A stretch of 64,000 bases of DNA from Cognaticolwellia beringensis (GTDB taxonomy: Bacteria > Pseudomonadota > Gammaproteobacteria > Enterobacterales > Alteromonadaceae), in assembly GCF_002076895.1 (NCBI RefSeq), contig NZ_CP020465.1, forward strand, positions 1,240,001-1,304,000, written 5' to 3'. The notes under the pieces were generated by a model, which worked only from the letters and a program-made list of their open reading frames with translations, had not been told where the DNA came from and made no database searches. Positions 8,987 through 18,860 of this stretch are shown piece after piece; position 1 is the first letter of the stretch, and the number at the start of each line of letters is the position of its first letter. A program made the translations under genes and the position numbers.

Positions 8987-11125
8987 TTACTGGTTACAGT
9001 TCAATATTTTTATCTGTGAAGGCTTTGTTTTATTTGCATATTTGTTAACAACACACAGTTTTGGACTTTCGATAGTGACTACACATTCTAAACATTGAAT
9101 ACATTCAGCATAGTCAATATCGCCCGTGGGTTTTATTGCGTCTATACCACATTTTTTGTTGCGACAAAGTTGACATGGCGAACCACATTCTTCACGACGC
9201 CTTATCCATTTAAAAATTGGGTATCGGCCAATAATAGCGAGTCCAGCACCTAGTGGGCATAAATAACGACAGTAAAATTTATGAATTTTAAGACTGAGTA
9301 CAAGCAGTAAAACCGCGTATAAAACAAATGGCCAATAACGGACAAAGTTGAGTGTTATGCTAGTTTTAAAGGGTTCAACTTCGGCGAGTTGCTCGGCAAG
9401 TGTTAGCGAATAAAATGAGCAAGCAACCAAAAGTATAAGCAGCACATACTTTATTTTTTGCGCCGCTGTATGATATTTTGGCTTAATTTTAATTTGCTTA
9501 ATTTTTAGTTTAGCGGCGATTAAGGCAACCACTTCTTGCATAGCGCCAAAAGGACATAACCAGCCACAAAATAAACCTCTACCCCATAAAAATAGCGTAA
9601 TAAAGACAAATACCCATAAAATAAATATTACCGGATCAAGTAAGAATACCTCAATGTTAAAGCCCTGTTTGAGTGACAATAATAAGGTGTAAATATTAAC
9701 CACGGATAACTGGCCCTGCGAATAAAACCCAATAAAACCGATCACGAATATCAAAGATAAAAAGCGCACTTGGTGGGTAAGCTTTGCATTTTTTGCCAGT
9801 GCTTCTTGTTTAATAAATATTATGATTAACGCAATGAGATACATGCTCAAAACTATAATTTCTACGCTGCGTTGTATCCAAAGTTTGAGCCATAGCGGTT
9901 GAGCTTTCTCAGGCTTAACTAAAGGCGTTTGGTCGAGAAATAAAACTTCTGGCAATATACTATCAAAGCTAAAGTTGTATTGATTTTTAGATAAAAATGA
10001 TTGGTTGTAATTAACGGCCAATGACAGCGAAAGGGTTTTATTCAGTTCGAAACCTGACTGCGACTTTATTCGAAATACTTTTATTTCATTATAATCAGGT
10101 ATTTCAAGTGCAAACCTTGGATTGAAATAGCTATAAAAATCAACATCGCGTATATCAACCGGTAGCGAAGCTTGGGCTGCGCTTAAGCGACTAGGTACGG
10201 TTTGTGGAATGAAGTCTTCGCTAACAAAAGCATAGTTACCGCGATTGAATACCATTAAGGCATGCTCACCAGGGATTAAATTCTCTAGTAAGCGTTGATA
10301 TTCTGTTTCACCTAATAAATTTTTACCAATGATAGGGATATTAACGAAACCAAAGTACAAATTGATAAAGTTATTGGTATCTTCGCTAGCGATGTTTATT
10401 GCCTTTGCTAATGCTGCTGATGAACTTTCGGTAATCGCGAGTGCTTCATCACGAGTTAGCTGCCAGTGCTGAATGTATTTTTGTTCAACGAGTTGGTCAA
10501 AATCAAGTTTTTGAAAATAATCGGGATTAATCACGAAATTTGATGGTGCAACGAAACCCGATAATTTTTCTCGTGCTACTTTAAGGGCTGAAGCGATAAT
10601 GGTGTCGTTAACCACTAATACGGAAATAGTGGCGCGGGTAATACCGTCGAAATACGTAGCATCTTGTGCAGATTTATCGCGGGCATTAATAATAAAGCGT
10701 TCTTTAACTGAATGGTTTTGATACTGATTAACAAAATTGAATAATGGCGGTTCGCCTAAGCCGTGCAAAAATATCGGTTCATGATGATTTAATATTTTTA
10801 GCCCAGTAATAACGCCTTGGGTATCAATACCAATAAGAATATTGATGGTTTGCCCTGAAAAACCAATGAAATTTGTAAAGTCGTCTGATTCAAAAACATA
10901 ACCGAGTAAATCACCCAGTTGATATACAGGTGTTACGGCAATTTTTTTGTCTACAGGGCCAATGCGCGTGGCGCTGGGGAAAATTTCTGCGATATTATCT
11001 GAGATTGATGTGGTGTTTTGAGCCTCAACAGGGGAGAAGGCAAAAGAATAAAAAGAGGGTGCCAGCATAAAAACAAGAATGAAAATCATCCTTGTCATTA
11101 GGAAGTTGAGTATTTTTAAATGCAT
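8987..11125 (-). CDS. NosR/NirI-like FMN-binding and 4Fe-4S membrane protein
   Basis: The 712-residue protein starts with a signal or anchor (about 8-30), then a periplasmic FMN-binding domain. DGITRATIS (T166) matches the site where flavin is covalently attached in NosR and RnfG-type proteins. After a second extracytoplasmic region come about five to six membrane helices (from about 420). These carry two CxxxCP motifs (CGWLCPFGA, CRYLCPLGA) and a C-terminal ferredoxin-like Cys set (CGSPCQLCRNKKC, CIQCLEC). This is the NosR/NirI layout, used for electron transfer between the quinol pool or cytoplasm and periplasmic enzymes. No nos or nir genes are nearby, so here it probably serves the PQQ system. 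An SD-like G-run precedes the ATG. Confidence 0.85.
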   Translation of the reverse strand: MHLKILNFLMTRMIFILVFMLAPSFYSFAFSPVEAQNTTSISDNIAEIFPSATRIGPVDKKIAVTPVYQLGDLLGYVFESDDFTNFIGFSGQTINILIGIDTQGVITGLKILNHHEPIFLHGLGEPPLFNFVNQYQNHSVKERFIINARDKSAQDATYFDGITRATISVLVVNDTIIASALKVAREKLSGFVAPSNFVINPDYFQKLDFDQLVEQKYIQHWQLTRDEALAITESSSAALAKAINIASEDTNNFINLYFGFVNIPIIGKNLLGETEYQRLLENLIPGEHALMVFNRGNYAFVSEDFIPQTVPSRLSAAQASLPVDIRDVDFYSYFNPRFALEIPDYNEIKVFRIKSQSGFELNKTLSLSLAVNYNQSFLSKNQYNFSFDSILPEVLFLDQTPLVKPEKAQPLWLKLWIQRSVEIIVLSMYLIALIIIFIKQEALAKNAKLTHQVRFLSLIFVIGFIGFYSQGQLSVVNIYTLLLSLKQGFNIEVFLLDPVIFILWVFVFITLFLWGRGLFCGWLCPFGAMQEVVALIAAKLKIKQIKIKPKYHTAAQKIKYVLLILLVACSFYSLTLAEQLAEVEPFKTSITLNFVRYWPFVLYAVLLLVLSLKIHKFYCRYLCPLGAGLAIIGRYPIFKWIRRREECGSPCQLCRNKKCGIDAIKPTGDIDYAECIQCLECVVTIESPKLCVVNKYANKTKPSQIKILNCNQ

Positions 11126-11177
11126 GCTAACCCCCCCATAAATCGTTACAAACTGATTAGTATTCTCAGAATAAAAA

Positions 11178-11205
11178 GGTGTCTATCTACTTAAAGAAAG
11201 ACACC
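11178..11205 (-). terminator. probable rho-independent terminator after the aldehyde dehydrogenase
   Basis: GGTGTCT (11178-11184) pairs with AGACACC (11199-11205). On the minus strand the stem is followed by a T-rich run, as expected downstream of the aldehyde dehydrogenase stop at 11228. The stem is short, so read-through into the NosR-like gene is possible. Confidence 0.6.
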
Positions 11206-11227
11206 CTTATACACATTGAGGGTAAGG

Positions 11228-12748
11228 TTAAAAGAAACCTAAAGGACTGGTACTATAGCTCACTAATAAGTTTTTAGTTTGCTGATAATGGTCAAGCATC
11301 ATTTTATGGTTTTCACGACCAATACCTGATTTTTTATAGCCACCAAATGCCGCATGAGCAGGATATAAATGGTAACAGTTAGTCCATACGCGACCCGCTT
11401 GAATGCCTCGACCCATACGGTGTGCAAGGTTAGCGTCACGTGTCCATAAACCAGCACCTAAACCATAAACAGAGTCGTTGGCTATTGCTAGCGCTTCCGC
11501 TTCGTCTTTGAAGGTAGTTACTGCGACAACGGGTCCAAAAATTTCTTCTTGGAAGATGCGCATTTTGTTATGACCTTTCAAAATGGTGGGTTGAATGTAA
11601 TAACCAGTTTCGAGTGAATCACCTAAACTCTCTTTATTACCACCGGTTAATAGTTCAGCGCCTTCATCTTTACCAATAGTTAAATAACTCATGATCTTCT
11701 CAAATTGTTCTTGAGACGCTTGAGCACCGACCATGGTTTCTGTATCGAGTGGGTTACCGCGAATAATTTTGTTGGCTTTTTCGATAACTTTTTCCATAAA
11801 TTCATCGAAAATATCTTCTTGAATTAAGGCACGAGATGGACAAGTACAAACCTCACCTTGGTTGAAGAAACCTAAAACAAAACCTTCAGCACATTTATCT
11901 AAGTAGTCATCTTCAAACTGTGTAATGTCATTAAAGAATATGTTTGGTGATTTACCACCAAGTTCAACCGTTGAAGGTATAAGGTTTTCGGCTGCACATT
12001 TAAGAATATGTCCACCAATAGCAGTAGAACCGGTAAAGGCAATTTTACCAATACGTGTACTTGTTGCTAGGGCTTCACCCGCTTCTTTACCAAAACCATT
12101 GACGATGTTTAACACGCCCGGTGGAAGTAAATCGCCAATAATTTCCATTAATACTAAAATACTAACAGGTGTTTGTTCTGCTGGTTTTAATATTACACAG
12201 TTACCCGCAGCTAGTGCTGGAGCAAGTTTCCATGCCGCCATTAATATTGGGAAGTTCCACGGTATAATTTGACCTACAACACCAATTGGCTCATGAAAAT
12301 GATACGCAACTGTGTCGTTGTCTATTTGTGAAAGTGACCCTTCTTGCGAGCGAATACAGCCGGCAAAGTAGCGAAAATGATCAGCACAAAGTGGAATATC
12401 AGCTGCAAGCGTTTCGCGAACTGGCTTACCGTTGTCCCATGTTTCAGCGACCGCAATTTTTTCAAGGTTTTCTTCAATACGATCAGCAATTTTTAGTAAG
12501 ATTCTTGAGCGGTCTTGAACTGATGTTTTGCCCCATGCTTCTTTAGCTCCATGAGCTGCATCAAGCGCTAATTCAATGTCTTCGCTGCTTGAACGAGGAA
12601 TTTCACAAATGACTTCACCAGTAACGGGTGTGGTATTGGTAAAATAATTTCCCTTAACAGGAGCTACCCATTGACCATTGATAAAGTTTTCATATTTAGG
12701 TTTAAAAGAAACGACAGAACCTTCACTGCCTGGGTATGCATAGATCAT
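11228..12748 (-). CDS. NAD-dependent aldehyde dehydrogenase (ExaC/AldA-like)
   Basis: This enzyme oxidises an aldehyde to the acid, here most likely the product of the adjacent quinoprotein alcohol dehydrogenase. The 506-residue protein begins [20 protein letters not shown], like the acetaldehyde dehydrogenase ExaC group. It has the NAD-binding [12 protein letters not shown] segment, the Glu region ELGGKSPN and the catalytic Cys region [11 protein letters not shown]. The signature [12 protein letters not shown] is near the C-terminus. There is no signal peptide, so it acts in the cytoplasm. A good ribosome site (AGGTGA) lies just before the ATG. It follows the alcohol dehydrogenase after an intergenic terminator. 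Confidence 0.9.
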   Translation of the reverse strand: MIYAYPGSEGSVVSFKPKYENFINGQWVAPVKGNYFTNTTPVTGEVICEIPRSSSEDIELALDAAHGAKEAWGKTSVQDRSRILLKIADRIEENLEKIAVAETWDNGKPVRETLAADIPLCADHFRYFAGCIRSQEGSLSQIDNDTVAYHFHEPIGVVGQIIPWNFPILMAAWKLAPALAAGNCVILKPAEQTPVSILVLMEIIGDLLPPGVLNIVNGFGKEAGEALATSTRIGKIAFTGSTAIGGHILKCAAENLIPSTVELGGKSPNIFFNDITQFEDDYLDKCAEGFVLGFFNQGEVCTCPSRALIQEDIFDEFMEKVIEKANKIIRGNPLDTETMVGAQASQEQFEKIMSYLTIGKDEGAELLTGGNKESLGDSLETGYYIQPTILKGHNKMRIFQEEIFGPVVAVTTFKDEAEALAIANDSVYGLGAGLWTRDANLAHRMGRGIQAGRVWTNCYHLYPAHAAFGGYKKSGIGRENHKMMLDHYQQTKNLLVSYSTSPLGFF

Positions 12749-12968
12749 ATATCACCTCGTATCGAGCCCAACCAGAGTAAACTCTTTCCATGGCCCTGTT
12801 TAAGTTTGCTTTAATTTGTTATTAAAGCGCTTTGTTCGTGTATCTATAGTAGTTCGCTGCAAGCAAGTGACACTATTACCCATAGGCTTTAAAAACATCA
12901 TACTTTGGAATGAGTTGATAGATTTCACTTGGGCTGTAAACGAATTATTTAAAATAAAAAATGTAAAA

Positions 12969-13000
12969 AAAAAGCTTTTGAATAAATTCAAAAGCTTTTT
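12969..13000 (-). terminator. rho-independent terminator after the quinoprotein dehydrogenase
   Basis: A perfect 14-bp inverted repeat (12969-12982 with 12987-13000) has a TAAA loop. It is followed on the minus strand by a long T-run. It lies about 20 bases past the stop of the PQQ alcohol dehydrogenase. Confidence 0.88.
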
Positions 13001-13019
13001 ATAAGCAACCAAGTGCTAA

Positions 13020-14783
13020 CTATTTAGGTAGTTTAAATGTCCAAACACTGCCACCTTGGTTGAAGTGTTTAATACGTTCAGCAACGTCACCACCCCATAA
13101 AGGAACAGCGCCGCCCCAGCCAGATAATACTGATAGGTATTGCTCGCCATCCATTTCCCAAGTAACAGGTGACCCAACGATGCCAGAACCGGTATTAAAT
13201 TTATATTTAACTTCACCTGTTTTAGCGTCAAGCCCTAGCAAGTAACCTTCAGGTGTACCTGTAAATACTAAGTTACCACCAGTGGCCAATACACCACCCC
13301 ACAATGGCGCATAGTTGTTGTAACGCCAAATAACTTTACCCGTTTTAGGATCGATTGCTTTTAATACACCAATATATTTTTCATTAATCGCTTTAATGGT
13401 AAAGCCAGCACCTAAGTATGCCGCGCCTTTTTTATAAGCGGTTGGTTCATTCCAAATATCCATTTCCCATTCGTTTGAAGGCACATAGAATAATTCAGTA
13501 TCTTGGCTGTAAGCCATTGGCATCCAGTTTTTAGCACCCAAGAAGGCTGGCGCTGAAACTACAGTGCTACCTTTATTACCGTCTTTAGATTTACTCGGAT
13601 CGCTAGGTCTGTTGCTATCAACATAGATCGGGCGACCCTTATCAGTAAGTCCTGAAGCCCAAGTAATTTTATCTACAAATGGGAAACCACGAATAAAGTC
13701 ACCATTTTCACGATTAAGTACGTAGAAGAAGCCGTTTCTGTCAGCTGTAGCTGCCGCTTTAATCGTTTTACCGTTTTCTTTATAGTCGAAAGAAATGAGC
13801 TCGTTTACACCATCAAAATCCCAACCATCATGTGGTGTGGTTTGGAAGTGCCAAACAATTTTACCGGTATCAGGATTGATAGCTAAACGCGATGATGAGA
13901 AAAGGTTATCGCCTGGACGTAAATGTGAATTCCATGGTGCTGGGTTACCAGTACCGAAAAATAGTAAATCGGTGTCGGCGTCATAAGTACCGCCTAACCA
14001 AGGAGCTGCGCCCCCAGATTTCCAAAGTTCAGCTGGCCATGTTTGTCCTGGTTTGCCACCAGAAATACCATTGTCCATTTTTTTGCCATTTTTCCAGATG
14101 TAGCCCATATGGCCTTCAACGGTTGGACGTTCCCAAACTAATTTACCATTGATGGCATCGTAAGCTCTTACTTTACCCACTACACCAAACTCACCACCGG
14201 CAACACCTGTGATAACTTTGCCTTTAACAATAATAGGAGCCGCAGTAATTGAGTAACCCGCTTTATAATCTTCTACTTTCTTCTTCCAGACTACTTTACC
14301 TGTGTCTTTGTGCAGCGCGACGAGTTTTGCATCTAGCGTACCAAAAATAACTAAGTCATCGAAAAGCGCAACACCACGGTTAATAACATCACAACAAGGC
14401 ATTATTCCATCAGGTAATCTTGCGTCATATTGCCAAAGCTCGTCACCTGTATTTACATCGATAGCATACACGCGAGAGTATGATCCGGTGATATACATGA
14501 CGCCATCTTTAATCATAGGTTGAGATTCTTGACCACGTTGTTTTTCGCCACCTAATGAGAATGACCAAACCGGATGCATTTGCTTAACTGTTTCGGTATT
14601 TATTTTATCAAGTGGACTGTAACGCTGACCTTTTAGGCCAAGTCCGTAGGTCACTACGTCATTAGTTGTCATTTGGTCATTGGCAATATCTTTTTCGGTT
14701 ACACCAGCGTTTGCTAGGCCAGTTAACGTTAAAGACATGGCAATGGATAATGACAATATTTTATTTTTACCTGCTGTTATCAT
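13020..14783 (-). CDS. PQQ-dependent alcohol dehydrogenase, lanthanide-type active site
   Basis: This is a periplasmic quinoprotein alcohol dehydrogenase of 587 residues with an eight-bladed propeller. A signal peptide ends at about GLANA (26). The adjacent-cysteine ring that stacks on PQQ is C130-C131 (MPCCDV). Metal ligands are E197 (GGEFG) and N280 (GTGNPAPW), and the catalytic base is D322 in WDFDGVNE. D324, two residues later, is the extra Asp used for lanthanide binding in XoxF and PedH; calcium-dependent MxaF has Ala there. No C-terminal heme domain is present, so a separate cytochrome takes the electrons. Substrate (methanol, ethanol or other) cannot be decided. The XoxJ-like and cytochrome genes lie upstream on the same strand. 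Confidence 0.93.
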   Translation of the reverse strand: MITAGKNKILSLSIAMSLTLTGLANAGVTEKDIANDQMTTNDVVTYGLGLKGQRYSPLDKINTETVKQMHPVWSFSLGGEKQRGQESQPMIKDGVMYITGSYSRVYAIDVNTGDELWQYDARLPDGIMPCCDVINRGVALFDDLVIFGTLDAKLVALHKDTGKVVWKKKVEDYKAGYSITAAPIIVKGKVITGVAGGEFGVVGKVRAYDAINGKLVWERPTVEGHMGYIWKNGKKMDNGISGGKPGQTWPAELWKSGGAAPWLGGTYDADTDLLFFGTGNPAPWNSHLRPGDNLFSSSRLAINPDTGKIVWHFQTTPHDGWDFDGVNELISFDYKENGKTIKAAATADRNGFFYVLNRENGDFIRGFPFVDKITWASGLTDKGRPIYVDSNRPSDPSKSKDGNKGSTVVSAPAFLGAKNWMPMAYSQDTELFYVPSNEWEMDIWNEPTAYKKGAAYLGAGFTIKAINEKYIGVLKAIDPKTGKVIWRYNNYAPLWGGVLATGGNLVFTGTPEGYLLGLDAKTGEVKYKFNTGSGIVGSPVTWEMDGEQYLSVLSGWGGAVPLWGGDVAERIKHFNQGGSVWTFKLPK

Positions 14784-14998
14784 TGTTATTTCCTCTTGGG
14801 GTTTAAATATACGTAACGATATTTTTGTCTACTTTCCTTCCTGTTAAACGGCACTAGATTGAAACTATTTGGCTATTTGAATCAAAGCATTTTTACAGGC
14901 TATAGCCATATTAAAGCCTGGAAATTTTACTGACTATCACTCAGCCGTAGAATTTTTTTCATCACTTAGTATGATTAAAGGGATGATTATTAATCAGC

Positions 14999-15889
14999 TT
15001 ACTTTGTTGCAGAATAGAACTCAGGAAGCTGATAAATGGCATGATAATCTTCAAATATATTTTTCATTACGCCTTGTTTTATCATGGCCTCAACGATGTC
15101 AGCGATGGCGTAACCTAATTGTCGATAATCACTTTTTACTGCCATGCCTATATCCCATTGTTGCTTGCCTATATTTGGAAAAGCATTAGCGGCTAATTGG
15201 TATTTAGGGCTGGCTAGCTGCTGCTGGTAATAACTGACTTGACTTCTAAGCCCCATCACCGCATCAACCTTTTGTTCATTCATTGCTGCAATAGCTAATG
15301 CGAGTGAATTAAACTGTTTGGTTTTTTTACTCATACGGCCATTAAAAGCAGAGATGAGGTAAAATTGTGGAATAGAGTCTACTTCTACGCCAATATCGTG
15401 ATATTGGAAAACTGCCATGGTAGATACCTCTTCAATTTTTGTATTATTGAAAACTATTTTCCATGACTCAGTATGGTAGGGGGCAAACATATGCACTTGC
15501 GCATGCACCAACTCACCAATGTCATCTCGTAATTGAGAATATTTTTTATCGTAGGGAACGCGCAGCATTAGGTCAGCAACTGTGCGTTTTAGGAAATGTC
15601 CTTTCCAGAGGTTATTGCGTAAATCGTCTTCTACGTTTTCATCTGCGGTAACCCAGCGCAAGCGAAGTTCAACACCCAATTTTTTGGCAATATATTTTGC
15701 TACTTCGACATCAATACCCTTAGCCTCGCCATTTACTTGGAATGAGAAGGGGGTAAAGTCACTATAGACTGCAACAGTAATTTCATTGCTTTCTATTATG
15801 TCGTCATACGAGCGTGCAAAAGTTGTTGTGGCAAATATGCCACAACAACTTAGCCAAAAAATGAGAACGCTAAAGTTATTCTTTTTCAC
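14999..15889 (-). CDS. XoxJ/MxaJ-like periplasmic binding protein
   Basis: The 296-residue protein has an N-terminal signal (FWLSCCGIFATTTFA) and a family-3 solute-binding fold. VAVYSDFTPFSFQVNGEAKG and IDVEVAKYIAKKLGVELRLR are visible. Quinoprotein dehydrogenases are often encoded with such a protein (MxaJ, XoxJ), which is thought to help activate or assemble the enzyme rather than import solutes. It lies between the cytochrome and the dehydrogenase on the same strand. It overlaps the cytochrome gene by 14 bases and sits 215 bases from the dehydrogenase. A conventional amino-acid binding protein is less likely, as no type-I importer permease is nearby. Confidence 0.82.
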   Translation of the reverse strand: MKKNNFSVLIFWLSCCGIFATTTFARSYDDIIESNEITVAVYSDFTPFSFQVNGEAKGIDVEVAKYIAKKLGVELRLRWVTADENVEDDLRNNLWKGHFLKRTVADLMLRVPYDKKYSQLRDDIGELVHAQVHMFAPYHTESWKIVFNNTKIEEVSTMAVFQYHDIGVEVDSIPQFYLISAFNGRMSKKTKQFNSLALAIAAMNEQKVDAVMGLRSQVSYYQQQLASPKYQLAANAFPNIGKQQWDIGMAVKSDYRQLGYAIADIVEAMIKQGVMKNIFEDYHAIYQLPEFYSATK

Positions 15890-16316
15890 TGACTGACTCT
15901 AACCAAGTACGGATAGACCAAAGTGCTTCTTGGTTTAAGTGTTCTGTCATTTTCGGCATATAAACCGCACCGTTACGAACAGCACCGTTTTGCACTCGGT
16001 AGACATACCACTCATCACCGTCATAATCGTTGGCTAATTCACGCAAATCAGGCGCAATACCACCTGATATACCTTCTAAACCATGGCAGCGAGCACAATT
16101 TTGGTTATAAGCTGAAGCACCAACGCGTAAAATCTCTTTACGTGTATCACCTTCTGATTCACGGTAAGGGTTCGTTTCACTCCATTCTTCACCTAAAGTC
16201 GGCAGTGTTGAGGTGTCGATAGATTGCGGCGTTACTGGACCATGAGCCGCTATGCCGAATGAGCAAATTAATATTAATGCAATTAAATAGTTGCGACCTG
16301 AATTAAGCTTTAGCAT
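15876..16316 (-). CDS. periplasmic c-type cytochrome, electron acceptor of the PQQ enzyme
   Basis: The 146-residue product has a signal peptide (about 1-26) and one heme c site, CARCH (C74, C77, H78). Met120 or Met123 (YMPKMTEHL) is a candidate axial ligand. The gene leads the minus-strand group cytochrome, XoxJ-like, alcohol dehydrogenase. This is the XoxG/cytochrome c550 position, so it probably receives electrons from reduced PQQ and passes them to a terminal oxidase. Its promoter is divergent from that of the ABC cassette. Confidence 0.88.
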   Translation of the reverse strand: MLKLNSGRNYLIALILICSFGIAAHGPVTPQSIDTSTLPTLGEEWSETNPYRESEGDTRKEILRVGASAYNQNCARCHGLEGISGGIAPDLRELANDYDGDEWYVYRVQNGAVRNGAVYMPKMTEHLNQEALWSIRTWLESVSEKE

Positions 16317-16599
16317 TGCTGAGTACCTCGGTTTCTATGTAAATTATTCGTGGAGTTTAATTTTGATAACTCATCATAAGGATGTCAGCAGGGTTCAAGA
16401 ATTATACTTTAGCGCGTTAGGCATCATCCTTTAGTATGACTTTATTGTCTAAAAAGCTAGTTAATCATTACTATCTAAATAAATAACAATGACTTATGTT
16501 TTTTCGTGGGCGATATATTAGACTTTTAACTTTAGGTGTTTCTTCTATATGCTAAGACCTGGTATATCAAGTTGATTGTTTAGTCTTAGGTCTTTACTT

Positions 16600-17865
16600 A
16601 TGTTCGAGTTTGCTATGTTTATTGTGCCCCTATTTATTGTGATCATGTTTTTCCTGACTAAGGCTAGGCTGGCTATATTTAGGGCCAAAAAGGTAAGGAT
16701 TAAAAAATATCTATTGGCTGGCATTATGTCCATTATGTCGATAGCTTCTTTAACGGCAACTTCTCAATCAATAACAATTGATATCAGCTACTTAAATTTA
16801 GATCAGCAACGACCAACCAACGTACTTAATATTTTTAATACCCCGAAAAATAGCGGTTATATGGGCGCTAAACTTGCTATTGATGATTCAAATACCACGG
16901 GTAAATTTTTACAACAACACTTTAATCTACACTATTTTACAACGCCGAAAAGCCAGGAATTTTTAACTTATTTAGATAGCGAATATCAGCAAGGGCGACG
17001 GATTTTTATTCTCGATGCGCCATTATCAGACTTAGTTAAAGTTGATTTTTGGGCGAAAAACAAGCCCGTGCTGTTATTTAATGTCAGCGAGTCGGCTGAT
17101 GAACTTCGTACAACTCAGTGTTTAGCACAGGTATTTCATACAATTCCTAGTAACGCGATGAAATCTGACGCACTAGCGCAGTGGTTATTATATCGTCGGA
17201 TGAACAAAGTATTATTAGTTCATGGCAGTAAACCAGAAGATATAGCTTTAGCCACATCATTTAAACGTTCCGCGAAACGGTTTGGCTTAAAGCTTATTGA
17301 CGAAAAACAGTGGGATTTTAATACCGACCTTAGGCGAAGTACCCAACAAGAAATTCCGTTATTTACCCAAACCGTGCAAGATTACGATGTGGTGTATGTG
17401 GCTGATAAAAGTAAAACCTTTGCCGAATTTTTACCGTTTAATACTTATTTACCGCGTCCTGTTATTGGCTCAGCTGGCTTGGAAGCTTTAGCATGGCACG
17501 GTGTTATTGAACAGTGGGGCGCAACGCAATTGCAAAACCGTTTTAATGACTTAGCTGATAGAGCGATGAATGAAATGGACTTTGCAGCTTATATAGCGGT
17601 GCGTAGTGTTGCTCAATCGGTGCATAAACTTCATTCAAACGACAGTAGTAAACTCCAAGACTTTATAAACTCAGAAAAATTTGAATTAGCGGCATATAAG
17701 GGGCGTAAACTCGGTTTTAGGTCTTGGAACCGACAATTAAGAATGCCGTTAGCTTTGGTGCATCCTCATGCTTTGGTGTCGCAATCACCACAGCCGGGTA
17801 TGCTACACCCGATAACCGAACTTGATACGCTTGGCTTCGACGTTCAAGAATCACATTGTAAATAA
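16600..17865 (+). CDS. PQQ-associated ABC transporter substrate-binding protein (PedB/LutA-type)
   Basis: The protein resembles the substrate-binding component found with PQQ-dependent alcohol catabolism. It has a periplasmic-binding-protein-I fold with YMGAKLAIDDSNTTG near the N-terminus and VLLVHGSKPED in the middle. It heads a four-gene plus-strand cassette with propeller, ATPase and permease. The ATG at 16600 is used; a TTG at 16576 and later starts are possible. The N-terminus is odd: two hydrophobic segments precede the mature part, with a signal-like stretch ending TATSQS. The real start may therefore be internal. Confidence 0.75.
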   Translation: MFEFAMFIVPLFIVIMFFLTKARLAIFRAKKVRIKKYLLAGIMSIMSIASLTATSQSITIDISYLNLDQQRPTNVLNIFNTPKNSGYMGAKLAIDDSNTTGKFLQQHFNLHYFTTPKSQEFLTYLDSEYQQGRRIFILDAPLSDLVKVDFWAKNKPVLLFNVSESADELRTTQCLAQVFHTIPSNAMKSDALAQWLLYRRMNKVLLVHGSKPEDIALATSFKRSAKRFGLKLIDEKQWDFNTDLRRSTQQEIPLFTQTVQDYDVVYVADKSKTFAEFLPFNTYLPRPVIGSAGLEALAWHGVIEQWGATQLQNRFNDLADRAMNEMDFAAYIAVRSVAQSVHKLHSNDSSKLQDFINSEKFELAAYKGRKLGFRSWNRQLRMPLALVHPHALVSQSPQPGMLHPITELDTLGFDVQESHCK

Positions 17866-17879
17866 GGCTCATCATACTT

Positions 17880-18860
17880 ATGAAATATACAAAACTTGTT
17901 AGATTATTATGCTTAGCTGCTGCTCTTAATATGACTTCTGGCTTTGCTGCTGAGTTTGCTTATGTCACAAATGAAAAAGACGATAATATTTCTGTGATTG
18001 ATTTAAACGAAAATAAAGTCATTAAAACCATAGCGGTGGGTGAGCGGCCACGTGGCATTATTTTCAACAAACAACATTCACTTGCTTATATTTGTGCCAG
18101 TGAGTCAGACAGAATTCAAATTTTAGATCTTAATACCGAACAAATTGTTGGTGAGCTACCTTCTGGCGAAGACCCTGAAACCATAGCCTTACATCCTAAT
18201 GGTAAAATTATTTATACCTCGAATGAAGACGATGCCTTATTGACGGTGATCGATATTGATACCGCAACCGTTATTGCGCAAATTGATGTTGGCGTTGAGC
18301 CTGAAGGCTTAGCTGTAAGCCCCGATGGAAAGATTGTTGTGGTGACTTCTGAGACCACCAATATGGTGCATTGGATAGACACACAAACCAATAAAAACTT
18401 TGCCAACACCTTAGTTGGCGCTAGACCTAGATCGGCTAAATTTACCGATGATGGTAAATATTTATGGGTAAGCTCTGAAATTGGTGGTGCAGTGGTAGTG
18501 CTTGACGTGAGTACGCAAGAAATTGTTCATGAGTTTACTTTTGCTATTCGTGGTATTCATCGTGATCGCGTACAACCTGTCGGGGTAGAGTTATCAAGCG
18601 ATGGACGTTACGCCTTTGTCGCATTAGGGCCGGCTAATCATGTTGCAGTTATTGATCGCAATAATATGAAAGTAGAAAAATATTTATTAGTCGGTCGCCG
18701 CGTATGGCAGCTTGCTTTTAATGATGATCAAAGCCAGTTATTAACCACTAATGGCATAAGTGGTGATGTGTCGGTAATTGATGTTGAGCAGATGAAAGTC
18801 ACAAAATCTATTAAAGTTGGCCGATATCCGTGGGGCGTAGTAATACGAAAAGTGCCATGA
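17880..18860 (+). CDS. PQQ-associated YVTN beta-propeller protein (LutD-like)
   Basis: A signal peptide (ending at about GFAA) leads into a 326-residue beta-propeller made of YVTN-type repeats. FAYVTNEKDDNISVIDL, AYICASESDRIQILDL and IIYTSNEDDALLTVIDI are the first blades. Such propellers are a fixed partner in PQQ-alcohol-catabolism gene sets, and in the Lut cluster of methylotrophs. A periplasmic binding or scaffolding role is likely, but its ligand is unknown. It starts 15 bases after the binding-protein gene and overlaps the ATPase gene by four bases (ATGA). Confidence 0.85.
   Translation: MKYTKLVRLLCLAAALNMTSGFAAEFAYVTNEKDDNISVIDLNENKVIKTIAVGERPRGIIFNKQHSLAYICASESDRIQILDLNTEQIVGELPSGEDPETIALHPNGKIIYTSNEDDALLTVIDIDTATVIAQIDVGVEPEGLAVSPDGKIVVVTSETTNMVHWIDTQTNKNFANTLVGARPRSAKFTDDGKYLWVSSEIGGAVVVLDVSTQEIVHEFTFAIRGIHRDRVQPVGVELSSDGRYAFVALGPANHVAVIDRNNMKVEKYLLVGRRVWQLAFNDDQSQLLTTNGISGDVSVIDVEQMKVTKSIKVGRYPWGVVIRKVP

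Noticed and set aside
12800-13012. Short ORFs on both strands between the aldehyde and alcohol dehydrogenase genes
   Set aside because: Both span the perfect terminator stem at 12969-13000 and encode low-complexity Lys/Phe-rich peptides.
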